Part shown: positions 8,574-17,555 of the stretch, one piece after another
How positions within the stretch are numbered: position 1 is the stretch's first letter
Layout: the number at the start of each line of letters is the position of its first letter
Assembly (NCBI GenBank): GCA_045106235.1
Contig: JBGCEJ010000012.1
Location: 186,001-250,000 of the forward strand
Direction: 5' to 3'
Source: UBA4427 sp045106235
GTDB lineage: Bacteria; Myxococcota_A; UBA9160; UBA4427
DNA length: 64,000 bases
The notes under the pieces: generated by a model
Seen by the model: the letters and a program-made list of their open reading frames with translations, nothing else
Told to the model about the DNA's origin: nothing
Databases searched by the model: none
Translations under genes and position numbers: made by a program

Positions 8574-9355
8574 GCACGTCTCCGGGGGGCGGCGCGAACG
8601 GTCGAGAATTCGAAGGGCGCGTTGCGATCGTGACCGGGGCGGCTGCGGGGATCGGCGCTGCAGCGGCGCGGCTCTTCGCAAGGCGGGGTGCTTCTGTTGC
8701 GCTGATCGATTTGGATGCCGGAGGCGAGGACGTCGCCGCAGCGCTTCGCGAGGAAGGGGCCGCGGCGGCATTTTTCGCAGCGGATGTGGCCGACGACCAG
8801 GCTGTGGCTTCGGCGGTCGAGGAAACCGTCGGACGCTTCGGTCGACTCGACTGCGCGTTCAATAACGCGGGGATTTCGGGACCTCCGCATCCGGTTGCAG
8901 AGATGCCCGTCGAGCAATGGCAGCGGGGGCTCGACGTGATGCTCTCGGGTGTCTTTTACTCGATGCGACATGAGATTCCGCACATTCTTTCCGCAGGCGG
9001 CGGCGCGATCGTGAACTGTGCTTCCGGCGCCGGGTTGATCGGCTTCCCCGGTCAGGCGGCTTATGTCGCGAGCAAACACGGCGTCCTGGGGCTGACCAAA
9101 ACTGCGGCCCTCGAATACGGCGCCCAGGGAATCACGATTAACGCGATTTGTCCCGGGACCGCCCGGACCGCAATGGTGCGCGACGTGATCGAAGAGACCC
9201 CGGAACTCGAAGAAGAACTCCATCGTCTTCATCCCATCGGCCGGATAGCGGACCCCGCGGAGATCGCCGAAGCAGCGCTTTGGCTTTGCTCCGGGCGCGC
9301 TTCGTTTGTACTCGGCTCTGCTCTGATTGTGGACGGAGGCTATGTCGCGCAGTAG
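8570..9355 (+). CDS. SDR family oxidoreductase
   Basis: Classical short-chain dehydrogenase/reductase, 261 aa. The cofactor loop TGAAAGIG lies near residue 23, NNAG near residue 97, and the active site has Ser in NCASGAG plus YVASK. An acidic residue after beta-2 (LIDLDAGG) points to NAD(H) rather than NADP(H). The end SALIVDGGYVAQ is typical. Start is TTG 8570, overlapping the hyuA stop (TTGA); no better start lies nearby. It probably oxidises or reduces a hydroxyl/keto group of the operon substrate. Confidence 0.9.
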   Translation: MSTSPGGGANGREFEGRVAIVTGAAAGIGAAAARLFARRGASVALIDLDAGGEDVAAALREEGAAAAFFAADVADDQAVASAVEETVGRFGRLDCAFNNAGISGPPHPVAEMPVEQWQRGLDVMLSGVFYSMRHEIPHILSAGGGAIVNCASGAGLIGFPGQAAYVASKHGVLGLTKTAALEYGAQGITINAICPGTARTAMVRDVIEETPELEEELHRLHPIGRIADPAEIAEAALWLCSGRASFVLGSALIVDGGYVAQ

Positions 9356-9417
9356 TGCAGGCGCGGATTTCGCGCGCTCTGTCTGCCTATCTCCGCGTCC
9401 GCCACGGAGGGCAGCCG

Positions 9418-11124
9418 ATGTCTTTTGATCTCGTCATTCGTGGCGGCCGGATTGTCGACGGCTCGGGGCTCGGCGCCTATCAAGCGGATGTCGGCATCAT
9501 CGGCGACCGCATCGCCGCCATCGGCCGAATCCGGGAGCGCGGGGCCGAGGAGATCGACGCGGAAGGCCATCTTGTCACGCCGGGTTTCATCGATGGCCAT
9601 ACCCATTTCGATGCCCAGGTGTTTTGGGATCCGCTCGGGGCCAACTCGTGCTGGCAGGGCGTGACGACGGCGGTGATGGGGAATTGCGGTTTTACCCTTG
9701 CTCCCGCGCAGGAGAAGGAGCGGGCCCTCGTTGTGCGCAATCTCGAACGCGCCGAGGATTTGGATCCGAAGGTACTCGCAGAAGGGATCCCTTGGAGCTG
9801 GGAGACCTTTCCTGAGTACATGGCGGCGGTAGAGCGAACGCCGAAAGCGATTCATCTCGCCGCGAATATTGGGCATTCGGCGCTGCGCACCTATGTCATG
9901 GGCGAGCGTGCTTTCGAAGAACCCGCGACGGAAGCCGATCTCGCGGGCATGGAGACCGAGCTCGAGTCCGCCTTGCGCGCAGGGGCGATCGGACTAACAA
10001 CTTCGCGGAGCGAGCATCACGAGACTTCGGATGATCGCCCCGTCGCCTCGCGTCTCGCCCGCTGGGAAGAGGTGCATCGGCTTGCGAGTGTGATGAGTCG
10101 GCTCGGGACAGGCATGCTCGAAGGGGGAACCGAAGCGATCTTATCGGGTGATCCTGAGCAGGCGGCGGAGACTTGGCGCTGGGTGCGCAAGATTGCGGTG
10201 GATCTCGGGGTGCCTATGACCGCGGGCTTGATTGCGACGAAGGCGGGCGGCCCGCAAATGCTCTCGCATCTTGATGCGGTTGCGGAGGCGGGCGGGCGCA
10301 TGTTTGGCCAGAGCCATTGCCGCGGGATTTCCGTCTTGCTTTCGTTTCAGACCCGCATGCCTTTTGATGTGCTTCCGGTTTGGGATGCGTTCCGTGAGGC
10401 GCCCCTCGCAGAGCAAAAGAAACAGCTCGCCGATCCCGCTTTCTGTGAGCGCCTTGCGACCATCGCGATGGAGGGGGACTACGCCGGCTGGCGGGGAATC
10501 GGAGCCTTGCCGCGAAAGCCTGATTACGACGGGATTCGCGTCTACGCCTCGGGACTACCGCCGAATCCGACGGTGCGTGAGGTGGCGGAGGCGCGAGGGG
10601 TCTCGCCTGCGCGGGCGATGATCGACCTCGCCGTTGAGACCGACTTCGAGCAGCTTTTTATTCAGCCGAGTCTATATCCCCAGGATGAGGAGGTGCTTCT
10701 TGAGGTACTTCGACATCCGAGGACGGTGATGACTTTTTCTGACTCGGGCGCCCATCTCAGTCAAATCGCGGATGCCTCGATTCAGACGCATTTGCTGGGG
10801 CATTGGGTTCGTGACCGACAGGCCTTCAGCTGGGAAGAAGGGGTTCGGATGCTGAGCTTTGAGCCGGCGCTGGCCTGGGGTTTTGCGGATCGCGGCTTGC
10901 TGCGCGAGGGATTGATCGCTGATATGAATGTTTTTGATCCGAAGACGGTCGGACCCGCAGTGCCGGAACTTGTCCGGGACCTGCCAGGGGGAGGGCTTCG
11001 ACTCTCGCAAAAGGCGCAGGGTTTCCTTGCGACGATCGTCGCAGGGCAGGTCACGATCCGAGGAGGAGAGCCGACGGGGCGCGTGCCGGGGATGTTGGTG
11101 AAGAACCGGCTCGCGCATAGCTAA
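9418..11124 (+). CDS. N-acyl-D-amino-acid deacylase family amidohydrolase
   Basis: Metal-dependent amidohydrolase of the D-aminoacylase/dihydroorotase-like family, 568 aa. It starts FDLVIRGGRIVDGSG and has the metal-binding GFIDGHTHFDAQVFWDP, the loop GVTTAVMGNCGFTLAPA and the late catalytic Asp in TFSDSGAHLSQ. The C-terminal small beta domain (GLLREGLIADMNVFDP) is present. A longer in-frame reading from 9148 exists only because the SDR's other frame is open; ATG 9418 follows GGAGGG and starts at the family N-terminus. A second member lies at 31050. Real substrates of this family are often not D-amino acids; amide hydrolysis is a safe level of call. Confidence 0.9.
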   Translation: MSFDLVIRGGRIVDGSGLGAYQADVGIIGDRIAAIGRIRERGAEEIDAEGHLVTPGFIDGHTHFDAQVFWDPLGANSCWQGVTTAVMGNCGFTLAPAQEKERALVVRNLERAEDLDPKVLAEGIPWSWETFPEYMAAVERTPKAIHLAANIGHSALRTYVMGERAFEEPATEADLAGMETELESALRAGAIGLTTSRSEHHETSDDRPVASRLARWEEVHRLASVMSRLGTGMLEGGTEAILSGDPEQAAETWRWVRKIAVDLGVPMTAGLIATKAGGPQMLSHLDAVAEAGGRMFGQSHCRGISVLLSFQTRMPFDVLPVWDAFREAPLAEQKKQLADPAFCERLATIAMEGDYAGWRGIGALPRKPDYDGIRVYASGLPPNPTVREVAEARGVSPARAMIDLAVETDFEQLFIQPSLYPQDEEVLLEVLRHPRTVMTFSDSGAHLSQIADASIQTHLLGHWVRDRQAFSWEEGVRMLSFEPALAWGFADRGLLREGLIADMNVFDPKTVGPAVPELVRDLPGGGLRLSQKAQGFLATIVAGQVTIRGGEPTGRVPGMLVKNRLAHS

Positions 11125-11176
11125 CGCGGGAGGTCGGCTATGCGAATCTTTGTGCGCAAGGAGAGGACGGGAACGA

Positions 11177-12136
11177 ATGTCTGAGGGGAAGAACGACGAT
11201 GGCGGAGCGCCGAGTGAGGCTGAGTTGGATGAGCTCTTTCAATCGCTCTCGAATTGGGGGCGATGGGGGGAGGACGACGAGCGGGGCATGCTCAACCTTC
11301 TCCTTCCGGAACATCGAGCCGCCGCCGCCACTTCGGTTCAGGAGGGAAAGGTTGTTAGTCTCGCGCATGATCTAGGGACGACTCCGTCACCGGAGAATCC
11401 CTATCCGGCGCAGCATCATATGCTTGCGGCCGGAGACGCTCGGAGCGATGCGGGGATTCCTGGCTACGAAGCGTCCCGCGACTATGTCGGGGCGCATGTG
11501 CATGGTCTCGGCGTGACCCATATCGATGCGCTCTGCCATATGTTCGTGAAGGGGAAGATGTATAACGGCTTCCCGGCTTCGGATGTTCGAAGCAGCGGGG
11601 CCCTTCGAAACTCGACCCTCTCTTTCGCGGAGGGCATCGTCGGTCGCGGTGTCTTCCTCGATCTCGCATGGCATCGCGGGGTCTCCTCTCTCCGCGCTGG
11701 CGAAGTGATTCGGCTCGAAGAGCTGATGGCCTGCGAATCGAAAGCGGGTGTGGAAGTGGGGCCGGGGGATATCTTGATCGTGGGCGCGGGGCGAACTGCG
11801 CTGCGAGAAGAAAACGGCGGGCCGCTCAATCCCGCGGACGGAATGACGGGACTGCACGCGGAATGTCTCCCTTGGCTGCAGGAAAAGGGCATCGCGCTGC
11901 TTGGCAGCGACGGCATTTCGGATCCCATGCCGGGTCTCGGCATTCCGAACTGGCCCTTTCCGATTCATCAGGTGGGGATCGCGGGGATGGGCCTCCACTT
12001 GATCGACAATATGGCCCTCGGCGAGCTCTCGGCGAGGTGTCAATCGCTTGGGCGCTGGCATTTTCTATTCACGATGGGATCGATTCGGGTTCCGGGCGGG
12101 ACGGGATGTCCCGTGAACCCGATCGCTTTGCTTTAG
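11177..12136 (+). CDS. Cyclase family protein (kynurenine formamidase-like hydrolase)
   Basis: Member of the cyclase/kynurenine-formamidase superfamily, 319 aa. It has the subgroup motif SNWGRWGEDDERGMLN near the N-terminus and the metal-binding HGLGVTHIDALCH (compare HxGTHxDxxxH). Proteins of this type hydrolyse or form lactones and amides. ATG 11177 is chosen because it is preceded by GAGAGGACGGGA and begins the family sequence; upstream TTG/ATG options add unrelated residues. It lies 52 nt after the amidohydrolase and is the likely last catabolic enzyme of the operon. A paralogue with altered metal ligands is at 40471-41427. Confidence 0.85.
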   Translation: MSEGKNDDGGAPSEAELDELFQSLSNWGRWGEDDERGMLNLLLPEHRAAAATSVQEGKVVSLAHDLGTTPSPENPYPAQHHMLAAGDARSDAGIPGYEASRDYVGAHVHGLGVTHIDALCHMFVKGKMYNGFPASDVRSSGALRNSTLSFAEGIVGRGVFLDLAWHRGVSSLRAGEVIRLEELMACESKAGVEVGPGDILIVGAGRTALREENGGPLNPADGMTGLHAECLPWLQEKGIALLGSDGISDPMPGLGIPNWPFPIHQVGIAGMGLHLIDNMALGELSARCQSLGRWHFLFTMGSIRVPGGTGCPVNPIALL

Positions 12137-12239
12137 TCCCCGGTCTCGCTCTGGCTTCTGAATCTCGACGCCCCCTCCGTCCTGCAATCGCGTTATGCTG
12201 GGCGCTCGCAAGCGCGCCGTACAAAAACCGGAGAGAACG

Positions 12240-12707
12240 ATGAGAATGCGAATGAAGCCGACGCGGACAGTCTTGATGCTCACGATTGTGGTGGGGCTGC
12301 TGCTTCCGTTGCTGGGTTGTGGGCCGACGCTTCTCATTCCGGGCGGTGCGCTGCCGGGCGATGATGCGGAGGCGCCGTCGGATTGGTCCTTCTCGGACGA
12401 GATCTCGACGATCCAGCTTGAGACGAATCCTGCAGATCCCTACTCGGTGAATATTTGGGCCATCGGGCTCGGCGAGCGGCTCTATGTGCATTCGGGGGCG
12501 AATCGGGCGACTTGGATTGAACACATGGAAACAGATCCGCGCGTTCGGGCAAAGGTCGGCGAGCAGGTCTTTGCTTTGCAGGCAGAGCGAGTCGTAAGTG
12601 CAGAGGAGTTTGCGATTTTCGCGAACGCCTATGAAAAGAAATACGGGAACCGGCCGCGGAACGAAAATATCTCCGAGGTCTATCTCTACCGTTTGACTTC
12701 GCGTTAG
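12240..12707 (+). CDS. Small lipoprotein, possible split-beta-barrel domain
   Basis: Predicted lipoprotein of 155 aa. The basic MRMRMKPTR start, a hydrophobic segment and the lipobox LLGC put the mature N-terminus at a lipidated Cys near residue 27. The rest (IWAIGLGERLYVHSG..., then VFALQAERV and NAYEKKYG) resembles DUF385/DUF2255-type nitroreductase-like or F420-type split-barrel proteins. I only recognise the pattern, so this is tentative. ATG 12240 follows GGAGAGAACG. It lies 103 nt after the cyclase gene and 47 nt before the transporter gene, all rightward. Confidence 0.7.
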   Translation: MRMRMKPTRTVLMLTIVVGLLLPLLGCGPTLLIPGGALPGDDAEAPSDWSFSDEISTIQLETNPADPYSVNIWAIGLGERLYVHSGANRATWIEHMETDPRVRAKVGEQVFALQAERVVSAEEFAIFANAYEKKYGNRPRNENISEVYLYRLTSR

Positions 12708-12754
12708 TTCGAAATTGCATTTGCGCAGAGACTCTCTCTCTTTTATCGAAGCGC

Positions 12755-14041
12755 TTGTCGCGGTCGGCCGCTGTGAAATCTGAACTCACTCTGCGCAGCG
12801 CGCTGCTCGTTCTGGGCTGTCTTGTTTGCCAAATGGGCGCGGGATATTTCTACGCGACCCGGGCGCTTGCGCCTGAAGTGATTGGCGACCTGGGCTGGAC
12901 CCGGACGATGTGGTCCTCGGGCATGGCGCCGATGCTGCTGGTCTCCTCCGTCGCCCAGGTGTTTGTGGGGGCCGCTTGTGTTCGTTTCGGCGTTCGGCTT
13001 GTGGTGGTCAGCGCAATCCTGATGATCGGCGCGAGTGCTCTGACTTTGGCGACGATGCAAAGCCTGCCGCAGTTCTATGCGGCGATGGTACTGCTCGCGC
13101 TGGGCAACGCGGGAATTGGGGATGTCTCGATCGGGGGCGTCATCACGCGCTGGTTCGAGAAGTATCGAAGCGTTGCGCTGGGCTTTGCGATGGTGGGGAC
13201 CAATCTAGGCGCCGTCGTTTTCGTTCATGCGATCACGAGTCTGTCTGCGGGCGCGTCTTGGCGCAGTGCGGCGATCACCGTCGTTGCGGGCGCGATGGCT
13301 GTGATTCTTCCCTTCGCGCTCTTTGTCGTTCGCGACCCGAAGCCGGGCGAAGGGGGCGTGGCTCCCGATGCTGTGGGTGCGACCGAGAGCGAAGACGATC
13401 AAGAGGGGCATGAGGGCGATTTCGCAGCGGCGATGTCCGCTGAAGACGATATGCCACTTGCGGCTGTTCTGCGTCGCCCCGCCTTCTGGGCGCTCTTCTA
13501 TGCACTCTTCTGTTATTCATTCATTCAGCTGGGGCTCTACGATCATCTCGTCCTCTACCTGCAGGACTTGGGTTATTCCCGGGAGCAAGCAGCGAATGCA
13601 CTCGAGCTCGCAGTGGGGGCGGGGATCATCGCGAAGCTCGGCGCAGGGGTGATTGCGCTGCGCGTTCCTGCGCCAACCGCCTTTTTCGTGAACACCGCCT
13701 TTCTGACGCTGGGCATCGCACTCGTGCCTTTTGCGGACAACGCGCAGATTCTGACCCTATTCGGGTTGCTGTTTGGCGTGACCACCTCGGCGCGCGATGT
13801 CCTGCTCCCTCTCGCGGTTGCGGATTTCTTCGGCGTCCGTTCCTTCTCGAAGAACTACGGGATGATGATGCTGGCGTTTATTCCGGGTGGTGTGCTCGGT
13901 CCTGTCTTGTTGGCCCGGGCCCATGATCTGTTTGGGACTTATCGACCGGGCTTTACCGGCAGCCTTTTGCTTCTTGTTGTCGCCACCGCGGCTCTGCTCG
14001 GCCTGGCGATCAGCGCGGGCCGAAGCCGCCGTGCCGCTTAG
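12755..14041 (+). CDS. MFS transporter
   Basis: Twelve-helix major facilitator, 428 aa, inner membrane. The segment RWFEKYRSVALGFAMVGTNLGAVVF is typical of the oxalate/formate and monocarboxylate branch. A charged cytoplasmic loop (ATESEDDQEGHEGD) separates helices 6 and 7. The start is uncertain: TTG 12755 gives the longest form, GTG 12773 is equally plausible, and neither has a strong ribosome-binding site. The stop overlaps the convergent P450 gene by 4 bp. By position it may import an acidic substrate for the preceding enzymes. Confidence 0.85.
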   Translation: MSRSAAVKSELTLRSALLVLGCLVCQMGAGYFYATRALAPEVIGDLGWTRTMWSSGMAPMLLVSSVAQVFVGAACVRFGVRLVVVSAILMIGASALTLATMQSLPQFYAAMVLLALGNAGIGDVSIGGVITRWFEKYRSVALGFAMVGTNLGAVVFVHAITSLSAGASWRSAAITVVAGAMAVILPFALFVVRDPKPGEGGVAPDAVGATESEDDQEGHEGDFAAAMSAEDDMPLAAVLRRPAFWALFYALFCYSFIQLGLYDHLVLYLQDLGYSREQAANALELAVGAGIIAKLGAGVIALRVPAPTAFFVNTAFLTLGIALVPFADNAQILTLFGLLFGVTTSARDVLLPLAVADFFGVRSFSKNYGMMMLAFIPGGVLGPVLLARAHDLFGTYRPGFTGSLLLLVVATAALLGLAISAGRSRRAA

Positions 14042-15213
14042 GCTTCCCGAATGACCGGAAGCGAGCCGAAGCCGCGGTTCGTATCGGAAGGCAACCGCAC
14101 GAGATCTTCGAGAAGAAGCCGATAGTTCGGCGCTCGCCGGAGCCATTCGCTGAGTCCGACCTGGAGCTCCAGTCGGGCGAGGCTGGCACCGAGGCAGAAA
14201 TGAATCCCGAATCCGAAGGAAAGGTGGGGATTCGTTTTTCGGCTGATATCGAAGCGGTCGGCGTTCTCGAAAACGCTCGGGTCGCGATTGGCCGCGGCGT
14301 AGAGCAGGTGGACGCGGGCGTCCTTGGGCAGCGTTGTCCCGTGGATCTCGACGGGCTGGGTGAGCGCGCGGGAGAGCCCTTGGACGGGGGGATCGAAGCG
14401 CAAAATTTCTTCGACCGCGCTGGGTAAGAGCTCCGGGTTATCAAGGAGCTGCTTCCGGGCTTCGGGATGCTTTTGCAAGAGCAAGAGCGCGTTGCCCAAG
14501 GCGCTTGTCGTGGTTTCCGTCCCCGCGACGAGAAGAAGGAAGCAGAGGCCAAGGAGCTCATCGTTGGACAGCGCCCGGCCTTCATCAGAATTCGAAAGCA
14601 AGAGGCTAATCAGGTCGTCTCGGGGTTCCTTGCGCCGCTCCTCAAAGACGCCGCCGAGGTAATCCGTGAGCTCGCGCTGTGCCTTGAGGAGAACTTCGGG
14701 CGAAGTGTTGCTGGAATAGACAATTGCATCGCCGCAGCGCTTGAACATGGGGCGCTCTGCGGCATCGACGCCGAGGAGTTCCGCCATGACGAAGATCGGT
14801 AGGGGGTCCGTGAAGCCTTCAAAGGCGTCTACGTTCAGTGCGTTCGAACCCGCGTCCGGATCCGCCGCGAAAAGATCGTCGAGGAGTTCTACGGCGAAGC
14901 GCCGGACCTGGTCTTCCATGGCGGCCATGCGGCGCGGTGTGAAAGCGCGCATCACGGCCTGGCGCATGGCGCCATGATCCGGTGGGTCGAGCACGATCAG
15001 CGTCCGCTTCTCGGGCACGAAGCCGCTCGGGACCACGCCCTTGGCGGAAGAGAAAATCTCAGGTTGCTTGATGGCGGCGAGAATATCCGCATGCCGTGAC
15101 AGCACGTAGAGATCGCGTTCGGCGACGTAGTGGACCGGCGCCGATTCGCGGAGCGCGGCGTAGACGGGATGGGGATCGTCCGCGATCGCCTGTGGGATAG
15201 GGTCGAGATCCAT
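14038..15213 (-). CDS. Cytochrome P450
   Basis: Soluble bacterial P450, 391 aa. Landmarks are the I-helix oxygen-activation motif LLVAGTETTTSA, the ExxR helix in AVEEILRFDPPVQG and the haem-thiolate loop FGFGIHFCLGASLARLEL. Length is normal and no membrane anchor is visible. It needs external ferredoxin and reductase, and neither is next to it. It is transcribed towards the MFS gene, with the stops sharing TTAG. A second P450 lies at 16253, on the other side of the LLM gene. It probably hydroxylates a hydrophobic compound. Confidence 0.93.
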   Translation of the reverse strand: MDLDPIPQAIADDPHPVYAALRESAPVHYVAERDLYVLSRHADILAAIKQPEIFSSAKGVVPSGFVPEKRTLIVLDPPDHGAMRQAVMRAFTPRRMAAMEDQVRRFAVELLDDLFAADPDAGSNALNVDAFEGFTDPLPIFVMAELLGVDAAERPMFKRCGDAIVYSSNTSPEVLLKAQRELTDYLGGVFEERRKEPRDDLISLLLSNSDEGRALSNDELLGLCFLLLVAGTETTTSALGNALLLLQKHPEARKQLLDNPELLPSAVEEILRFDPPVQGLSRALTQPVEIHGTTLPKDARVHLLYAAANRDPSVFENADRFDISRKTNPHLSFGFGIHFCLGASLARLELQVGLSEWLRRAPNYRLLLEDLVRLPSDTNRGFGSLPVIREA

Positions 15214-15359
15214 GAGATTATTCTACCGGCCGAGGGCGGCGGGGGCGAGGGGGACGGCGGAGGCGAGGGAGTGCGCGTCGCTTGGCGAGCTACCCCGTGA
15301 GGGCTGCCTAAACGACCGGAGAGCGTGTTAGAGTCGGAGACCCGCTGAAGGAGAGATTC

Positions 15360-16244
15360 ATGAAGGTTGGACTGTGCTTTCCCTATACCCAGGAAGATCT
15401 GTCGCGCGATGTGATGTTGGAATGGTTTCGCCGCGTTGACCAAGGCCCGTTCTCTACACTTTCCTGTGGTGAGCGAATGGTTGGATCCAGTGTGGACATG
15501 ATGGCGACGCTTGCGGCGGCCGCGGCCGTGACCGAGCGGGTCACGATTGCACCCACGCTCTATGTCTTGCCTATGCATCCTGCGCTCAAGGTGGCGAAGC
15601 ATGCGGCGACCCTGGACCTGATCTCGAATGGCCGGACTGTGATTACGGTTGGGGTTGGGGGGCGCGTGCAGGACTATCAATGCATGGAGAAAGAACCGGT
15701 CGCCCGTTATGCGCGGATGGATGCGCAGATTCAGGAGATTCGCAGCGCTTGGGCAGGAGAGCTTCCCTTTGAAGGGGCCGAGCCGATCGGGCCGAAAGTG
15801 GTTCAGAAGAACGGTCCGCCGATTCTTGCAGGCTCGATGGGGCCGAAGTCCGTGGCTCGAGCCGCGAAATGGGCGGACGGGGTTTACTCTTGGTCGGGCA
15901 ATGGTGTCCCGGACGAGATGAAAGTCCAGCAGGAGCGTGTCGTTCAGGCCTGGGAAGATGCGGGGCGCGACACGGCACCGCGTCGCGTCGCGGGGTTCTG
16001 GTATTCCCTCGCGCCGAACGCACAGGAAAAACTGAGCGCCTATGTCTACAAGTACATCAAGGTCCTCGGCGAGGGCCCGGCGAAGGCGATGGCGGGGATG
16101 GTCGATCGCTCAAGCACAGATGCCGTGAAAGCTTCCCTCGACGCGTACGAGGAACTCGGCGTGGAAGAATGCTGGCTGAATTCGGCAACCGCCGAGATCG
16201 CCGAAATCGATGCGCTCGAAAAGATCATCCAACAGCGCGGTTAG
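15360..16244 (+). CDS. LLM class flavin/F420-dependent oxidoreductase
   Basis: Luciferase-like monooxygenase-fold protein, 294 aa. It has the MKVGLCFPYTQEDL start, the VTIAPTLYVLPMHPALKVAKHAATLDLISNGR stretch split over beta-4/alpha-4, and the TVGVGGRVQDYQ loop, where this family binds FMN or F420. A strong GAAGGAGAG site precedes the ATG. It is encoded between two P450 genes on the opposite strand, which suggests a role in the same oxidative pathway. FMN versus F420 cannot be settled from sequence. Confidence 0.88.
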   Translation: MKVGLCFPYTQEDLSRDVMLEWFRRVDQGPFSTLSCGERMVGSSVDMMATLAAAAAVTERVTIAPTLYVLPMHPALKVAKHAATLDLISNGRTVITVGVGGRVQDYQCMEKEPVARYARMDAQIQEIRSAWAGELPFEGAEPIGPKVVQKNGPPILAGSMGPKSVARAAKWADGVYSWSGNGVPDEMKVQQERVVQAWEDAGRDTAPRRVAGFWYSLAPNAQEKLSAYVYKYIKVLGEGPAKAMAGMVDRSSTDAVKASLDAYEELGVEECWLNSATAEIAEIDALEKIIQQRG

Positions 16245-16252
16245 GCCTTCCC

Positions 16253-17473
16253 TTAGTCTTGGCGTGGCCCGGGCGTAAACGTGACGGGCATCGCTTCGAT
16301 GCCCGTAATGAAATTGTTCGGGCGTCGCTTCAGAGGGGCGTCGCTTGCGAACTGAATGTCGGGCATGCGTGAGAGGACCTGCTCGAAGAGGATCTTGAGT
16401 TCGAGGCGGGCAAGGCTTGCGCCGAGGCAATGATGTACGCCGTATCCGCCAAAGGCGACGTGGCGATTCGGCCATCGCTCGATGTCAAATGTGTTAGGCG
16501 ATTCGAACGCTCGCTCGTCACGGTTGCCTGAGGGGTAGAGCAACAGCACGCGGTCGCCCTCGCGGAGCGTCTCGCCGTGTAGCTCGGTGTCCCGGGTGAG
16601 CGTCCGGTTCATGTTCACGATGGGCGAGACCCAGCGGAGCATTTCCTCCACGGCGACTTCAATCTTACCTGGATCGTCGATCAGCTTTTGGCGCTGGTCG
16701 GGATTAAGAATGAGCTGTTCTAGACCTCCCGTCATGACGTGTCGGGTGGTTTCGTCGCCGCCGATCAAGATCAGCAGACTCTCCTGCAAGATCTCCATGT
16801 CATCGAGACCCTCACCGTCGACCTTCCCCGTGACGAGCAGGGAAACGAGATCGTCTTGGGGGTTCTTCTTGCGATCCGCGATGACTGCGGCCTGATAGGC
16901 GAAATATTCCTGACTGTACTGACTCTGTTTTGCGCGGCGTTCTTCGTCGTCCATGACGTCTGCAATCTCGCCGCCGCCGAGCATCCAGTCGCTCCACTCG
17001 AGCAGCTTTGCTCGGTCCTCGGGCTTCACGCCGAGCATGTCGCCGATGGCGACCATCGGAATCCAGCGGGCGATGTCGCGGACGAAATCGCATTCACCGC
17101 GCTCGATGACATCGTCGATGAGTTCGTTTGTCAGCGCGCGGAGTTTGGTTTCCTGGTCTTTTACGCGACGCGGGGTGAAGCCGCGGTTGACTATGCTGCG
17201 TCGACGTTTGTGGAGCGGCTCGTCGAGGTTGATCATCGACGGGATCCAGCTACTTCGCTCCGGGCGCGAACTCTTGCCGGAGCAGAAGAGGTCCGGAGTC
17301 TTCGCGATCGTCATAATGTCTTCGTAGCGCGTGAGGCCCCAAAGCCCGCCGTCGGCGCTGGGATCCCAATAGAGGGGGGCTTCATCGCGCATCCACTGGA
17401 AGCGCTCCCAGGGATCGAGGTAGAAAAAGCGGTCGAGCAGACCGATCTCTTCACGGACGGGATGGTTCGGCAT
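16253..17473 (-). CDS. Cytochrome P450
   Basis: P450 of 406 aa. The I-helix is LILIGGDETTRHV, the ExxR element lies in AVEEMLRWVSPIVNMNRT, and the haem loop is FGGYGVHHCLGASLARLEL. The AGxxT-type motif reads GGDET, as in several CYP125/CYP142-like and cholesterol- or terpene-acting bacterial P450s; this hints at a hydrophobic substrate but does not prove it. Start is ATG 17473 with GAGGA 5 nt upstream; the in-frame ATG at 17500 adds 9 unrelated residues. Its stop is 8 bp from the LLM stop. Confidence 0.93.
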   Translation of the reverse strand: MPNHPVREEIGLLDRFFYLDPWERFQWMRDEAPLYWDPSADGGLWGLTRYEDIMTIAKTPDLFCSGKSSRPERSSWIPSMINLDEPLHKRRRSIVNRGFTPRRVKDQETKLRALTNELIDDVIERGECDFVRDIARWIPMVAIGDMLGVKPEDRAKLLEWSDWMLGGGEIADVMDDEERRAKQSQYSQEYFAYQAAVIADRKKNPQDDLVSLLVTGKVDGEGLDDMEILQESLLILIGGDETTRHVMTGGLEQLILNPDQRQKLIDDPGKIEVAVEEMLRWVSPIVNMNRTLTRDTELHGETLREGDRVLLLYPSGNRDERAFESPNTFDIERWPNRHVAFGGYGVHHCLGASLARLELKILFEQVLSRMPDIQFASDAPLKRRPNNFITGIEAMPVTFTPGPRQD

Positions 17474-17555
17474 AGGGATCCTCGTTCTTTCAGGCGGCAC
17501 GCCTCACCGCGCATTTACGCGGGAGTCGTGTCGCCTGATTATAGAACGGAGAGCC

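Noticed and set aside
9148..9417. 90-residue N-terminal extension of the D-aminoacylase-like protein
   Set aside because: It lies in another frame of the SDR gene, is Arg-rich and lacks homology; ATG 9418 has the ribosome-binding site.
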